Assembly (NCBI GenBank): GCA_026874595.1
Contig: CM049317.1
Coordinates: forward strand, 43,488,401 to 43,552,400
From: Sipunculus nudus
Taxonomy: Eukaryota > Annelida > Sipuncula > Golfingiida > Sipunculidae
Direction: 5' to 3'
DNA length: 64,000 bases
In this document: piece by piece, positions 10,988 to 23,216 of the stretch
Layout of the letters: each line of letters opens with the position of its first letter
Position numbering within the stretch: the stretch's first letter is position 1
Made by a program: the position numbers and the translations under genes
The notes under the pieces: model-generated
Told to the model about the DNA's origin: nothing
Seen by the model: only the letters and a program-made list of their open reading frames with translations
Database searches by the model: none

Positions 10988-13178
10988 AACAAGGCCTACA
11001 GGCTTAATGCGAACCTGTGCAAAGTGTGGGAGTATGAATGGAGGGTTTTTTTTTTTAATTTAATATTGATCCTTTTAAGTCCTGCATATCTACCTTAGTT
11101 ATTATGATTTCAGCAAAATGGACATTTCGGACCTGCAAGTTTCAGACTAGGACATTTTAAAACTAGAATATGGGTAGTCGACAAGTGACTATGTGTATCC
11201 GCAGAAACCAGAGTGGAATGGGTGAAGTGAGTTATGGATTAAGTGGCAAGGGGAATAGAGTGAGGTGTGTTGCATATTAGCATGGATGTCTGCAGCATAA
11301 ACGTGAATGTAGGTGGTGCCACCTGTCATAAATCGAGAAAGCTGTCCAGGATATATAAACCATCAAATTTTCAGGTAGATAAGTTAAACCACTGCTGAGA
11401 TATGAGTGATTTTACCTAAGGCAGATGAACAGATGGACAGTGTTCATAAGTGGTTCCAGGTGGCACCACCAGTTTTGCTTATGAGGAAGAGCTATGTGAG
11501 ATCTATACACAAGCAAAATTTTGGCCCAAACGGTCAAATGGTTCCCGAGATATGAGCTTGGATGTCTGCAGAGTAAACATGAATGTAGGTGGTGCCACCT
11601 GTAATAAATCAAGAAAGCTGTCCAGGATGTATAAACCTGCAAAATTTCAGGTGGATAAGTCAAACCACTGCTGAGATATGAGTGATTTTATCCCAAGGCA
11701 GATGAACAGATGGACACTGTGCATAAGTGGTTGCAGGTGGCACCACCATTTTTAGTGTGTGTTATAAAGCTATCAAAGGGCTACATTTGTGCAAAATTTT
11801 AAGCCTGATTGGTCAAACAGTTCCCGAGATATGAACTTGGATGTCTGTAGAGTAAACGTAAATGTAGGTGGCGCCACCTTTCATAAAATCGAGAAAATTA
11901 TCCAGGATTTATAAACTTGCAAAATTTCAGGTGGATATGTCAAACCACTGCTGAGATATGAGTGATATTATCCCAAGGCAGATGAACAGATGGACGCTGT
12001 GCAAAAATGGTTGCAGGTGGCGCCACCATTTTTTTGTGTATGTTATAAAGCTATCAAAGGGCTACATTTGTGCAAAATTTTTAGCCTGATCGGTCAAACA
12101 GTTCCCGAGATATACGTGTTTATGTGTGGAAACAGACGCACAAATGGACGCTGGGCAGCAAAAAAAGTCAGAGGTCAACCAAAAATGAGGGCGCAGCAGT
12201 TCACATGTGACCTGATGATAAACCCAATTCCCACAAAATTTTAACCAAGTTTTTTCAAACAGTTGAAACATATAGTTCCAATAATCTTGGAATTCTGCAT
12301 CTAAACATTGTGTCTAGACGTCTAGACGCTGTGTCTAGACATCTAGACACATTGTCTAGACACCCACCCAGAGCCAGGTCAGTTGCCATGGTGATGTCTG
12401 GACCCCCACCTGTTTGTACTGAGTGACCTCTTGACTTGGATGCTGAAACTCAGCATGTTGTCATATCTGTTTTCAAATACAGAAAGCCTTTTTCAGTTGG
12501 CTACAATGTTTTTTTAAAACTGTATTTACCCAATCTATTCTTATAAAACTGGCAGAACCCTACCATAGGATAACTCTTGTAAAGTTTAAACCAATCAGCT
12601 TAACAGTTTCATCATAAATCAGTGTAAAAGCAAGAAGAGTTTAAAATTACATTTTCGCTTGTAAAAAACACATCAATGTAGGTGGCACCACCAATACCTC
12701 AAAATCAAATATGACATATGTGACAAACATTGGTATAAAATTTGGTGATTATAGTTTAAGCCGTTTCTGGGATTTTAATTTTAGTGTGCTTTATTGGACA
12801 GATGACTAAGTTCAACCTCCCGTAACTCGGCCAAAAATCTCCGAACTGGAATCATTCGAACAAACTTGAGAGAGATTGTTTAAGGGATCATTTCTGTGAA
12901 ATATTGGACAATTTGGCTGGACAGTTTCAGAGAAGAAGATTTTTAAAGGTTTTTAAGCTTTTTCTCTATAAAATCTAAATAAATGCAGATACCCAATAAA
13001 AAGCTCCAGGGCATCAAGTTTCACATGTGACTAATTCTTACATGTAATTTGGAGCTACTAGCTCCAACGGTTTCTGACTTACAGCCATGAACGGCGGAAA
13101 GCAAACCCTGGACGGCGGATGGCTGAAGATGAACGGACGGTGCCGCCCCATTGCATAAGCTCACAGGTTCACTAAAAA
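10988..13178 (+). mobile_element. Family B element 2 with C-type core
   Basis: B head at 10988 and B tail ending at 13178. Inside, a C head begins at 11163 (CTAGAATATGGGTAGTCGACAAGTGACTA) and is followed by C core half-units (boxes at about 11310, 11458, 11587, 11735, 11867 and 12018). There is no C 3' end: the C sequence runs into a B tail at about 12240. Either a C insertion lost its 3' end or modules were exchanged. The tail unit repeats 'cccgtaactcggcc' and 'gagaagaagatttttaaagg'. Confidence 0.65.
12311..12363. repeat. Cluster of GTCTAGAC palindromes
   Basis: Five close copies or near copies of GTCTAGAC, itself palindromic. The cluster recurs at 25281-25334, and a decayed version lies at about 43199-43241, always at the start of the B tail module. 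Confidence 0.8.
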
Positions 13179-13665
13179 TTACGGGTAGCACCACCAGTCT
13201 TCTGCAACAGTTAAATTTCTCCCAGATCCATTAGCATTCAGAATTTCCTGACAATCTATCTTTACTCCTCCTTGCTTCACAACTCAAAAAATATACCTCA
13301 CATTGACCTATGAGGACCTAAGAGTTCCATAGAGAGGACATATTAGGACCTGCCAGTATTTGGAGATTGAACCTCCTTACATGTATGCTTTATTCCCTGC
13401 TACAGTTTAGACAAATGGCTATACTCTGTCATCCTTAAAAATAGCAGCAAAATTGGTGTAAAAATAGCAGCTAAAATTTTGTTTAGCAATCCTCTCCTCA
13501 AAATGTCTGTATCTATACATATATTAGATATATGTAGATATACTTACCACATGCTAAAACAACAATAAATGCAAATCCTGAAGCAAGGTTATTCCATCTC
13601 TGTTGCACCATTTTCAGTAATTCTGACTCTCAGTTGATGTATCAGTGCAACCAGCATCTAGGGAA
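13179..13665. other. Interval with a decayed core unit, no gene
   Basis: Begins with a degenerate box (GGGTAGCACCACCAG) at about 13183, followed by sequence not matched elsewhere in the window. Then AT-rich sequence until the next A head. Confidence 0.4.
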
Positions 13666-16062
13666 AACAAGGGACCCATGGGTCACGGCGCTCAGCTGTC
13701 ATATAAGATAAAAAAATATGATTTAGAAATGAGGCACATGCTTGTTTTGTGTGGAAATAAATATAAGCTGTATCATGAGTTGTGGGTGTTTAGCTTATGT
13801 ATGATTTTGATAGTAACTTTGAAGAAAGGGAAGAGGATTGATTTCATTTATTTTATTAACAAATGGAGTGCTATTGTCACACAGATTTTGACTTGGCCAT
13901 ATAACTTAAAAGCAGAACATATAATATAAGAGTTTAACTATTTATTAAAAATAATTACAAATTGTCCAAAATATAATTTTTATTAAAAATAATAAGAGAA
14001 TTGTATGATTTTTAAAAATAAAATACAACTGAAATGATTATTAAAATAATATCAAAGAATATATTCATGAATGCATTCATGAATACACTTTGAAAGTATT
14101 TGCAATGGTATTCATATACTTTCATTTTTACCTGAATTCCCATTCTTATGCAAGAAATTTTATAATAGAGTACATATTCATATTTGTATTCAAATACATT
14201 TGCAAAGTATATGCACCATGTCTGGTATTTATTCAGCTTTCATGAAACAATGATGTTGAGAATCCAGAATATACAAAATTCACAAATCTAAATATTGATC
14301 ATAAGTACCTGGTTTTATGGCTTTTTCTCATATTAAAAAAAAAATAAATGTAATATATTCATTTTGGACTAATTTCACATCAATGTACACACTAGAAACA
14401 GCAGGAATCTAGATTAATATTGTCAACTGCATCTTTGTCTATCAATAATTTCCTTCATATGATCCCTTATGATTAGTAATGAATAATATTATTTATTTCT
14501 TTATCATTAAAATTGAACTGAAAAATACCATAGGTGACTGCATGGTATTATTTGGAATACGTGACATTCTATCAATCGATACAAGATTCTTATATCATCA
14601 GTAACTGCAAGTTAATTTCCTGTTATTATCAAATCACAAATTCCTTTTCCATTTTTCTTTAATTTGTTATTAAAAACCAATAAAAACTTATTAATTTATT
14701 GTTTATTGTTATGTTGTTAGTTAAAACTACTAGATGAGTTTGGCTGGACACCTGGATCAACTGTGGCTGGCCATAAGCTGCCTGGCTGCCCCAGTGTATG
14801 CCTCCCGCCAAGCGTGCATAATTTGATGAAAGGTCAACAAGGTCAACATACAGGTGAGTCAAGTTGGGCTGGGGAGAGCAAAGGTCTGACATGGTCTCAT
14901 AAAAAAATTAATAAAAGCTACAATATTTGGCCAATTTCTTTCAGCTTTCTAAACTACAAAGATGAAATCCTTATGTGTGCATGATATGAAAATTATATCA
15001 ACAGTGCTCTCAGGAAACAAACGTGCCATGGTCAAAGTTGGGCAAAATTTAAGGTACTAATTTTATATTTATACTAATAACTTATAAAATTTGAAAAATT
15101 CGGAACTAATTTTTGGTATTCAATTGAATCTTGATTAAATAATGTTACATCCCTGACAAAAATTCCCTAGCTTCGGCAATCCTCTTGTTAAGGGAGTAAA
15201 TATATTTCTTGATTTTTTAAAAAGTGCATTATGTTTGGGCCCATAACTTAAAACAATAACGCAATACTGACATCATTTCTGGCATGTGCATAGCGAATGT
15301 ATAGAAAAATATGTATATTATATATGATCAAAGTCAGATCATTGGTTTTGATATTAGGCAGTCTTACAGTGTAACAATGGGTTTTTAATGGAAAAATGAA
15401 GTTTTTCATTAATATTTCGAAGGAATTAAGTCCTAGTGATAAAATTCTTGGCATGGTAGGGGATTTTGGAGACATCTAACTGTATGCTAAATTAAACTTA
15501 GAGCTGAAGCTGGGGAGCTGAGTTCTAACACCTGCATGACACTAGCTTGATGTAATCTTGCTGTGACATGATGCTTGAAAAATTGAATAAAATCTACAGT
15601 TTTTGATCAACTGGTTTCAAATTTTTGGTTTTAACAGACAAAATGCTAACAAAAACATGCTGTGAAAATTAAATCCACAGTACTTACAGGGAAAAAAAGG
15701 TGCCATGGTCAAACTTGGGCAAAATTTAAGGTACCAATTTTATATTTTTCCAATATTTAAAAAAATTTAACAGATTTTGATCTAATTTTTGGTATAAAAT
15801 TAAATTTTGATCAACTAAAGTTGTATTACTGAAAAAAAGTCCCTACCTTTAACACTTTTGGTCTTAAGTGACCAAATATCTTTCTGATTTTCTTAAAAAG
15901 TCCATTATGTTTGGGCCCATAACTTTTTCAAATTAAATAATACTGACTTAATTTCTGGCATGTACATAGGAACTATATAGAGGAATATTTATGGTAAATA
16001 TGAAGAAAACCAGATGAGTGGTTTTGATATTAGGCAGTCTTGAAGTGTGAAAATAAATTTCT
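13666..16062 (+). mobile_element. Outer A element, left segment
   Basis: Head at 13666-13698, then the same interior as the complete A copy at 47262-49921, including the 'atttcatttattttattaac' stretch and the 'ggcccataacttaaaacaat' module. It breaks at 16062 inside 'gaaaataaatttct' and its missing end is at 23217-23465. The two pieces sum to 2.65 kb against 2.66 kb for the uninterrupted copy. Open frames such as 13645-13929 are shared only as repeat sequence. Confidence 0.8.
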
Positions 16063-17093
16063 AACAAGGGACCTATGGGTCACGACGCTCAGCTGCTATA
16101 TATGATAAAACAAGGCTGACAGGCCTAATGCGAACCTGTGCATATGGATATACACCAGGTATAACGCTTCAATGCTGAACAACAACTTTTCATATATATG
16201 AACAATGCAAGTACTAAACATCTGAACAAGAAACAATACACAAACATCACTGCTGAAATTCTCACATGGGTGCACACAACACAAAAACTAGAATACGGGT
16301 AGTCGACAAGCGACTACTTGTATCCGCCTAAATCAGAGTGGAACGGGTGAAGTGTTGCATATTAGCATGGATGTCTGCAGCCAAATTGTGTATGTTGGTT
16401 GCGCTACCTACCAAAAAATCCAGAAAGCCGTCCAAGTTGTATACATATGCAAAATTTAAGGCAGATAAGTCAAACCACTACATGTATATGAGTGATTTTT
16501 GCCCTTGGCAGACAAACAGATGGATGCTGTGCAAAAAAGGGTTGCAGGTGGCGCCACCAGTTTAGCGTATGATAAAGAGCTATGTGAGAACTATACACAT
16601 GCAAAACTTTGCCCCAATCGGTCAAACGGTTCCCAAGATATGAGCTTGGATATCTGCTGCATAAACTAGAATGCAAGTGGCGCCACCTGTCACAAAATCA
16701 AGAGAGCTGTCAAGGATGTATAAACTTGCAAAATTTTAGGCAGATATGTCAAACCACTGCCGAGATATGAGTGATTTTATCCCATGGCAGACAAACAGAC
16801 GGGAGCTGTGCAAACATGGCTGCAGGTGGCGCCACCAGTTTTGCGTATGATAAAGAGCTATGTGAGATTTATACACATGCAAAATTTTGACCCAATCAGT
16901 CAAACGGTTCCCTAGATATGAGCTGCAGCTTAAACTTGATTGTAGGTGGTGCCACCTGTCATAAAATCAGAAAAGCTATCCAGGATGTATAAGCATGCCG
17001 AATTTCAGGTGAATTAGTCAAACCACTGCAGAGATAAGAGTGATTTTAACCAAAGGCAGACGAACAGATGGACACTGTGCAAACATGGTTGCA

Positions 17094-17945
17094 GGTGGCG
17101 CCACCATTTTTTGTGTATGTTATAAAGCTCTCCAAGGGCTACATTTGTGCAAAAAAATTTTCCTGATTGGTCAAACGGTTCCCGAGATATGAGCTTGGAT
17201 GTCTGCAGCGTAAACGTGAATGTAGGTGGCGCCACCTGTCATAAAATCAGAAAAGCTATCCAGGATGTATACGCATGCCAAATTTCAGGTGAATTAGTCA
17301 AGTCACTGCAGAGATATGAGTGATTTTAACCCAAGGCAGACAAACAGATGGACACTGTGCAAACATGGTTGCAGGTAGGGCCACCATTTTTGGTGTATGT
17401 TATAAAGCTCTCCAAGGGCTACATTTGTGCAAAAGAATTTTCCTGATCGGTCAAACGGTTCCCGAGATATGAGCTTGGATGTCTGCAGCGTAAACGTGAA
17501 TGTAGGTGGCGCCACCTGTCATAAAATCAGAAAAGCTATCCAGGATGTATATGCATGCCAAATTTCAGGTAAATTAGTCAAGTCACTGCATAGATATGAG
17601 TGATTTTAACCCAAGGCAGACGAACAGATGGACACTGTGCAAACATGGGTGCAGGTGGCGCCACCATTTTTGGTGTATGTTATAAAGCTCTCCAAGGGCT
17701 ACATTTGTGCAAAAGAATTTTCCTGATCGGTCAAACGGTTCCCGAGATTTGAGCTTGGATGTCTGCAGCGTAAACGTGAATGTAGGTGGCGCCACCTGTC
17801 ATAAAATCAGAAAAGCTATCCAGGATGTTTACGCATGTGGAATTTCAGGTGAATTAGTCAAGTCACTGCAGAGATATGAGTGATTTTAACCCTAGGCAGA
17901 CGAACAGATGGACACTGTGCAAACATGGTTGCAGGTGGCGCCACC
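17094..17945 (+). repeat. 280-bp tandem core units of C1
   Basis: Boxes at 17094, 17225, 17374 (variant), 17505, 17654, 17785 and 17934. Spacings alternate 131 and 149 bp, so each 280-bp unit is two related halves. The units here are nearly identical, which points to recent amplification. Confidence 0.9.
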
Positions 17946-18082
17946 ATTTTTGGTGTATGATATAAAGCACTCTGAGGGCTACATTTGTGCAAAAAAAATT
18001 TCCTGATAGGTCAAACGGTTCCCGAGATATGTGGGTTTATGTGTGGAAACAGACGCACAAACGGACGCAGAGCGCAGAGGAA

Positions 18083-18095
18083 AGGTCAGAGGTCA
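18083..18095 (+). promoter_or_regulatory. DR1-type nuclear receptor motif in C1
   Basis: AGGTCAGAGGTCA is a direct repeat of AGGTCA with one base between, the DR1 pattern known for RXR/HNF4-type receptors. The same motif is in C3 at 56875-56887. Function is inferred from sequence only. Confidence 0.4.
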
Positions 18096-18194
18096 AAACA
18101 AAATCGGGGCGCAGCAGTTCACATGTGACCCGAACATAATCCCGGGTTTCGGAAAATTCCGCCCAGCGGTTACGGAGGAGTTCTCTGGACACCT

Positions 18195-18222
18195 ACGCGG
18201 CGGCGGCGGCAGCGGCGGCGGT
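18195..18222 (+). repeat. CGG trinucleotide tract before C1 tail
   Basis: CGGCGG repeats with one CAG interruption. Shorter CGG-rich tracts sit in the same place in C2 (about 32103), C3 (about 56990) and D1 (about 21005), in the position where A elements carry (ACGG)n. Confidence 0.8.
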
Positions 18223-18240
18223 GTGCAGCTGAAAACATAG

Positions 18241-18268
18241 TATCCACAAAACTCAGTTTTGGCGGATA
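18241..18268 (+). other. C-family 3' terminal hairpin
   Basis: TATCC..CAAAAC pairs with GTTTTG..GGATA around TCA, then CAA at the element end. Same structure at 57021-57048 and about 32138-32166. Confidence 0.8.
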
Positions 18269-19914
18269 CAATAATTGTAGTTGGCACCACCACTCTTGTA
18301 CACAACAAAGCTATCTGACATGTATAAATATGCCCAATTTCAGGCTGATATATCAAATTCCTCCGTAGAATTAAGCAGGTTCATACACTTTGCAAAAGTC
18401 ATTGCAGATGGCGCACCTGTCTTGTGAACGAGAAAGCCATTAAAGACACATAGACAGGTCAGAATAACAGGCCAATACATCAAACTTACCTTTAGTCTGA
18501 TGCATGGGGCTGACCAGGCTTAGGTGAGAACTTTAGGCTGTTGCCCCGTGTGTACTGTGACAAATTACTGGCTCAGGCTACTGCACTGAGTGAACTCTTG
18601 ACCTGCACCTGGCTAGACTGAGTGAACTTCTGACCTGTACCTGGCTGCACTGAGTGAATTCTTGACCTGTTGCATAATCTGACACAGTTGGCAGTCTGCC
18701 AAAGCTATAAATAGATCGAGACTGACCTTTTGCCTGTTGCCAAATCTGAAATAGTAGCCACACAATTGCATAAGCTCACAGATTGGCTCTGAGGGGCATG
18801 ACACCCATGTGGTGATCACATGATACTCATGATGTGATCACATGCTACCCATGAGATGATCACATGCTGCCCATGAGGTGCTCAAATGACACATGCCTTG
18901 TGCTTGGCTGCACTGATTGAACTGTTGACCTATATTTGGCTGCACTGAATAGACTCTTGATCTGTTGCCAAATCTGAAACAGTTGGCAGTTTCTCAACCT
19001 ATTCAAGAAACATACACATTTTTGGCCTGTTATGTAACTCTGCTAAAATTTATCAAACACAAACCATTTGAACAAACTTGAGAGGGCTCGCATCTGGGAT
19101 CATTTCTGTAAATTTCTGACCGTTTAGAAGAATAAGACTTTTAAAGTTTTTTTCAGCTTTTTCCCTGTAAAATCTAAGTAAATACAGATAGCAAAAATAA
19201 GCTGAATCTATCAACATTTATTTTGTGACAGATAATTGCATAAAATTTGGGGATGGTAGCTCCTGCTATTCCTGAGAAATTATGAGATAGTGTACAGATG
19301 ATATCTAATATCATAAATCTACATATTTACAAGCTTTTAAAAAACATTCTTGTCAATATTTTCCATAGATAACCTGAAATCTAAATGTCTAGAGGCATGA
19401 TTTAATGGATGCTGATAAACTGGTGCTAGGCTAGATGTATCTGCTTCACACAGCTAACATGTATGGTAAAATGACTCAACTCAATCTTTATAAATCAGCC
19501 AAAATTCTTTCTTTGGAACCATAAAAGACAATTAATATAAGAATTATTCAGGGAATTATTCTTGCAAAATATTAAACAAACTGGCCTCAGTATCATCAGT
19601 CAAAAAACGTTTTGTAGGTTTATAACTCATATGGGAAAATACAGCAAAATGGCAAAGTTCAGCTTCCCATAATTCAGCCAAAAATCATTGAACCAAAACC
19701 ATTTGAACAAACTTGAATGATCAACATCTAAGGATAATTAATGTGTGAGATTTAAGAATTTGGCCCAGTGGTTTTTGAGAAGAAGATTTTTGTAGCCACT
19801 TAGCTAAAATGGGCTGTTATGGCATATGACTAAATTCAGCTTCCCATAACTCAGCCAAAAGTCACTGAACTGAGACCATTTGAACAAACTTAAATTATCA
19901 ACATCTAAGAATAA

Positions 19915-21069
19915 CTAGACATTTCTTGGCACCGCTGGTGCCATAGTATCGCCCGACAAATGAGGTTTTGTGGTATTTTGTTGATATAATGTGATGTATT
20001 TGTATTTTAGCAATGAATGTGAGAAACATTTGTACAAAATATAGGAATATTTAAAGTGAAGGCAATTGTTATGTAAAAGGTTATGTATAAATAGAAGTAT
20101 ATATTTAATGATGTATTGAGTTGTATATGTATGTTTGGAGTAACTTGTTTGAGAAATAAACTGCATTCCAAAATATCCAACATTTGAAAAAAAAATTAAA
20201 TTAAAAAAAAAATTAAATTAAATTAAATTTTAAAATTAAATTTAAAATTAAATATACCTCATTCCAAAAACCATATCTATATACATGCATAACATGAAAG
20301 AAATCTGTCCATTACTGTTTGACTTATAATGCTCACAGTATATACTGTCAAGTGGCAATGATGGGGTATTCAAAGGCGCAAAAAACAAGAAAAGGACAAC
20401 AGGTGGCGCCACCTATCTTCTGCAAAAGACAAAACTATCCAAGATCTTCCGTCAACTTGATTTTTGGACCAATCCATGCATCCCTTTTTAAGATATTCAT
20501 AATTTTATGTGATTTTCACCATATATGGTAATATTCAAGGTCAAAGCCACTCTCAAAGGAAAGGTCATGACCCCAATTTTAATATACATCATCCCATAAC
20601 CCATACCTATGTACATGCATAATATTAAAGAAATCTGTCAATCAGTTTTTGACTTGTGATGCTAAAAGTACTGTCAAGTGGCAATGATGGGGGTATTAAA
20701 CGGCACAAAAACAAGAAAAGGATACTAGGTGGCTCCACCAGTTTCCGGTACATGACATCACTATCCAAGATCTTTGTCCAACTTGATTTTTGGATAAATC
20801 CATGAAAGATTTCTTGAGATATTTAAGAATTTGTGTGATTTTCCCCAAAAATGGATCTATTCAAGGTCAAGGTCACTCTCCTAGTTGAGGTCATGACCCC
20901 ATTTTAAATAGGCTTCGTCCTCTCACCTATATTTATAAATGTGTCAAGTTTGAAAAAGATCCTTGAAATATTTTTTGAGTTATTGTGTCCAAAAGAAATC
21001 TCTGCGGCGGCGGGGGCGGCGCAACCGTGCCTAAACCATAGTATCTCCAGACTATGTCTGGCGATACAA
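19915..21069 (+). mobile_element. Complete family D element D1 (1155 bp)
   Basis: Starts CTAGACATTTC and ends TGTCTGGCGATACAA. The head hairpin is at 19928-19942 (GGCACC/GGTGCC, 3-nt loop). TATCGCCCGACA at 19947-19958 is inverted, with one mismatch, at 21055-21066. The tail hairpin is at 21042-21066. Two core units start at boxes 20402 (perfect) and 20728 (variant), period 326 bp. It interrupts a B phrase: empty copies near 19735, 21243 and 10632 read 'ataattaatgtgtgag', and D1 sits between 'ataa' and 'ttaatgtg' without duplication. It shares the CTAGA..GATACAA ends with C, so C and D are sister families. Confidence 0.88.
20172..20252. repeat. A/T-only low complexity in D1
   Basis: Runs of A with AATTAAATT repeats between the D head region and the core. 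Confidence 0.8.
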
Positions 21070-21813
21070 TTAATGTGTGAAATTTAAAAATTTGGCCCAG
21101 TGGTTTTTGAGAAGAAGATTTTTGTAGCCACTTAGCTAAAATGGGCTGTCACAGCATTTGACTTAATTCAGCTTCCCATAACTTAGCCAAAAGTCACTGA
21201 ACTGAGACCATTTGAACAAACTTGAATTATCAACATCTAAGTATAATTAATGTGTGAGATTTAAGAATTTGGCCCAGTGGTTTTTGAGAAGAACATTTTT
21301 GTAGCCACTTAGCTAAAATGGGCTGCTATGTCATATGACTAAATTCAGCTTCCCATAACTTAGCCAAAAGTCACTGAACTGAGACCATTTGTACAAACTT
21401 CAGAAAGCTTTACCCTAGGATCATTTCTGTGTGATATAAACAATTTGGCCATATCGTTTCAGAGAAGAAGTTATTTGTAGACTTCAGTTTGATACGGGCA
21501 CTGATGACCCCCGTACAAAAAAGGCCGATGCAAGTGGTGCCACCAATACCTCAATTTCAGATATGACTCATGTGACCAACATTGGCATAAAATTTGGTGA
21601 TGATAGCTCAAGCCATTTCTTAGATTGTAATTTTAGTATGCTTTTTTGGACGGATGACTAAGTTCAACTTCTTGTAACTCGGCCAAAAATCACCGAACTT
21701 AAACCATTTGAACAAACTTGAGAGGGATTGTTCCAGAAATCATTTCTGTAAAATATTGGACAATTTGGCTGAACAGATTCGGAGAAGAAGAATTTTTAAG
21801 CTTTTTTAGCTAT

Positions 21814-22700
21814 TAAGGTATTAAGTCCTAGTGACCAAATTCTTGGCATGGTAGGGGATTTAAGAGACATCTAATTGTATGCCAAATTTTAGGAACTGAG
21901 AGCTGAACCTGGGGAGCTGAGCTCTTGCAAACTGCATAACACTAGCTTGATGTAAACAATATGTTACATGGTGCTTGAAAACTTAAATAAAATCTACAGT
22001 TTTTGATCAACTGGTTACAAATTTTTGGTGTAAACAGACAAAATGCTAACAAAAACATGCTGTGAAAATAAATCCACACTACTTTCAGAAAAAAAGTGCC
22101 ATGGTCAAAGTTGGGCAAAATTTAAGGTACCAATTTTTTATTTTTGTTAATATATATTTTAAAAAATTTAAAAGATTTTGATCTAATTTTGGGTATATAA
22201 TTTAATTTTGATTAATTAAAGTTAAATTACTGGAAAAAAGGTCCATAGCTTTAACATGTTTGTGTTAAATGAACAAATATCATTCCTGATTTTTTACAAA
22301 ATGCATAATGTTTGGGCCCATAACTTTTTAAAATTAAATAATACAGACATAATTTCTGGCATGTACATAGGAAAAATATAGAGGAATATTTATGGTAAAT
22401 ATGAGGAAAAACCGATGAGTGGTTTTCGAAATGAGGCCGTCCTGAAGTGCAAAAATAGGTTTTTAATAAAAAATTGAGGTTTTTCCTTAATTTCTCAAAG
22501 GAAAGAAGTCACAAAGACCCAGTTTTCGGCTTGGTAGGAGATCTTGGGGACATCTAACATTATGCCGAATTTTGGATTCCTAGGTCTTACGGTTTCAAAA
22601 CGTGCCACATCTATGGACAGACAGACGGACAGACGGACGGACAGACGACGGACAATGGACCACGACTATAGCTCAGATGACTTATAGTCAGCTGAGCTAA
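21814..22700 (+). repeat. A' tail, first copy
   Basis: Resumes A sequence at 'ggtattaagtcctagtgacc'. It contains the 'catgtacataggaa' module, an (ACAG/ACGG)n tract at 22617-22653 and a hairpin at 22669-22699. Confidence 0.75.
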
Positions 22701-23216
22701 AAATTAAAAGATTTTGATCTAATTTTGGGTATACAATTTAATTTTGATTAATTTAAGTTATATTACTGGAAAAAAAGTCCATAGCTTTAGCATGTTTCAT
22801 GTTAAGTGATCAAATATCTTTCCTGATTTTTTACAAAATGCATTATGGTTTGGCCAGTAACTTTTTTAAATTATATAATACAGACATAATTTCTGGCATG
22901 TACATAGGAACTATCTAGGGAAATATTTATGGTAAATATGAGGAAAAACAGATGAGTAGTTTTGATATTAGGCAGTCCTGAAGTGTGAAAATAGGTTTTT
23001 AATAAAAAATTGAGGTTTTTCCTTAATTTCTCAAAGGAAAGAAGTCGAAAAGACCCAGTTTTCGGCTTGGTAGGAGATCTTGGGGACATCTAACATTATG
23101 CCGAATTTTGGATTCCTAGGTCTTACGGTTTCAAAACGTGCCACATCTATTGACGGACAGACGGACGGACAATGGACCACGACTATAGCTCAGATGACTT
23201 ATAGTCAGCTGAGCTA
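22701..23216 (+). repeat. A' tail, tandem second copy
   Basis: About 515 bp repeating the end of the preceding tail ('aaaagattttgatctaattttggg' onward) and ending in a second hairpin at 23186-23216. The two copies lie head to tail. Confidence 0.78.

Larger units (their letters stand above)
16288..18271 (+). mobile_element. Complete family C element C1 (1984 bp)
   Basis: Starts CTAGAATACGGGTAGTCG and ends GGCGGATACAA. The head hairpin is at 16299-16317 (GTAGTCG/CGACTAC, 5-nt loop). TATCCGCC in the head is inverted in the tail. Twelve boxes form six 280-bp units. It interrupts B sequence between 'cacaacacaaaaa' and 'taattgtag'. Uninterrupted B copies near 448, 29964 and 36121 read 'cacaaaaatgattgtag', so insertion was at A|T with no target duplication. 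It encodes nothing recognisable. Confidence 0.88.
16109..21813 (+). mobile_element. B element inside A', interrupted by C1 and D1
   Basis: B segments at 16109-16287, 18272-19914 and 21070-21813. Removing C1 and D1 leaves about 2.57 kb. It has the CTGAGTGAACTC module (18590-18680), the B-extension module and a box variant near 21536. It lacks a normal B tail and passes into A sequence at about 21814, so its 3' end was lost. Confidence 0.7.
16063..23216 (+). mobile_element. Inner A element (A') carrying B, C and D insertions
   Basis: A head at 16063-16095 and a final A hairpin at 23186-23216. Only 46 bp of A sequence precede a B head at 16109. A-type sequence returns at about 21814. The element sits inside the outer A element between 'ttct' and 'aataaaaaattg', with no duplication of the target compared with the empty site near 49650. 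Confidence 0.75.

Noticed and set aside
13645-13929. A 94-codon frame with a similar one at 47238-47507, suggesting a conserved protein
   Set aside because: Both begin in or before the A head and lie in the same non-coding repeat; similarity is at DNA level and no domain is visible.
17094-17945. Regular repeats as a CRISPR array
   Set aside because: Repeat and spacer are both conserved between units, and the DNA is eukaryotic in character.
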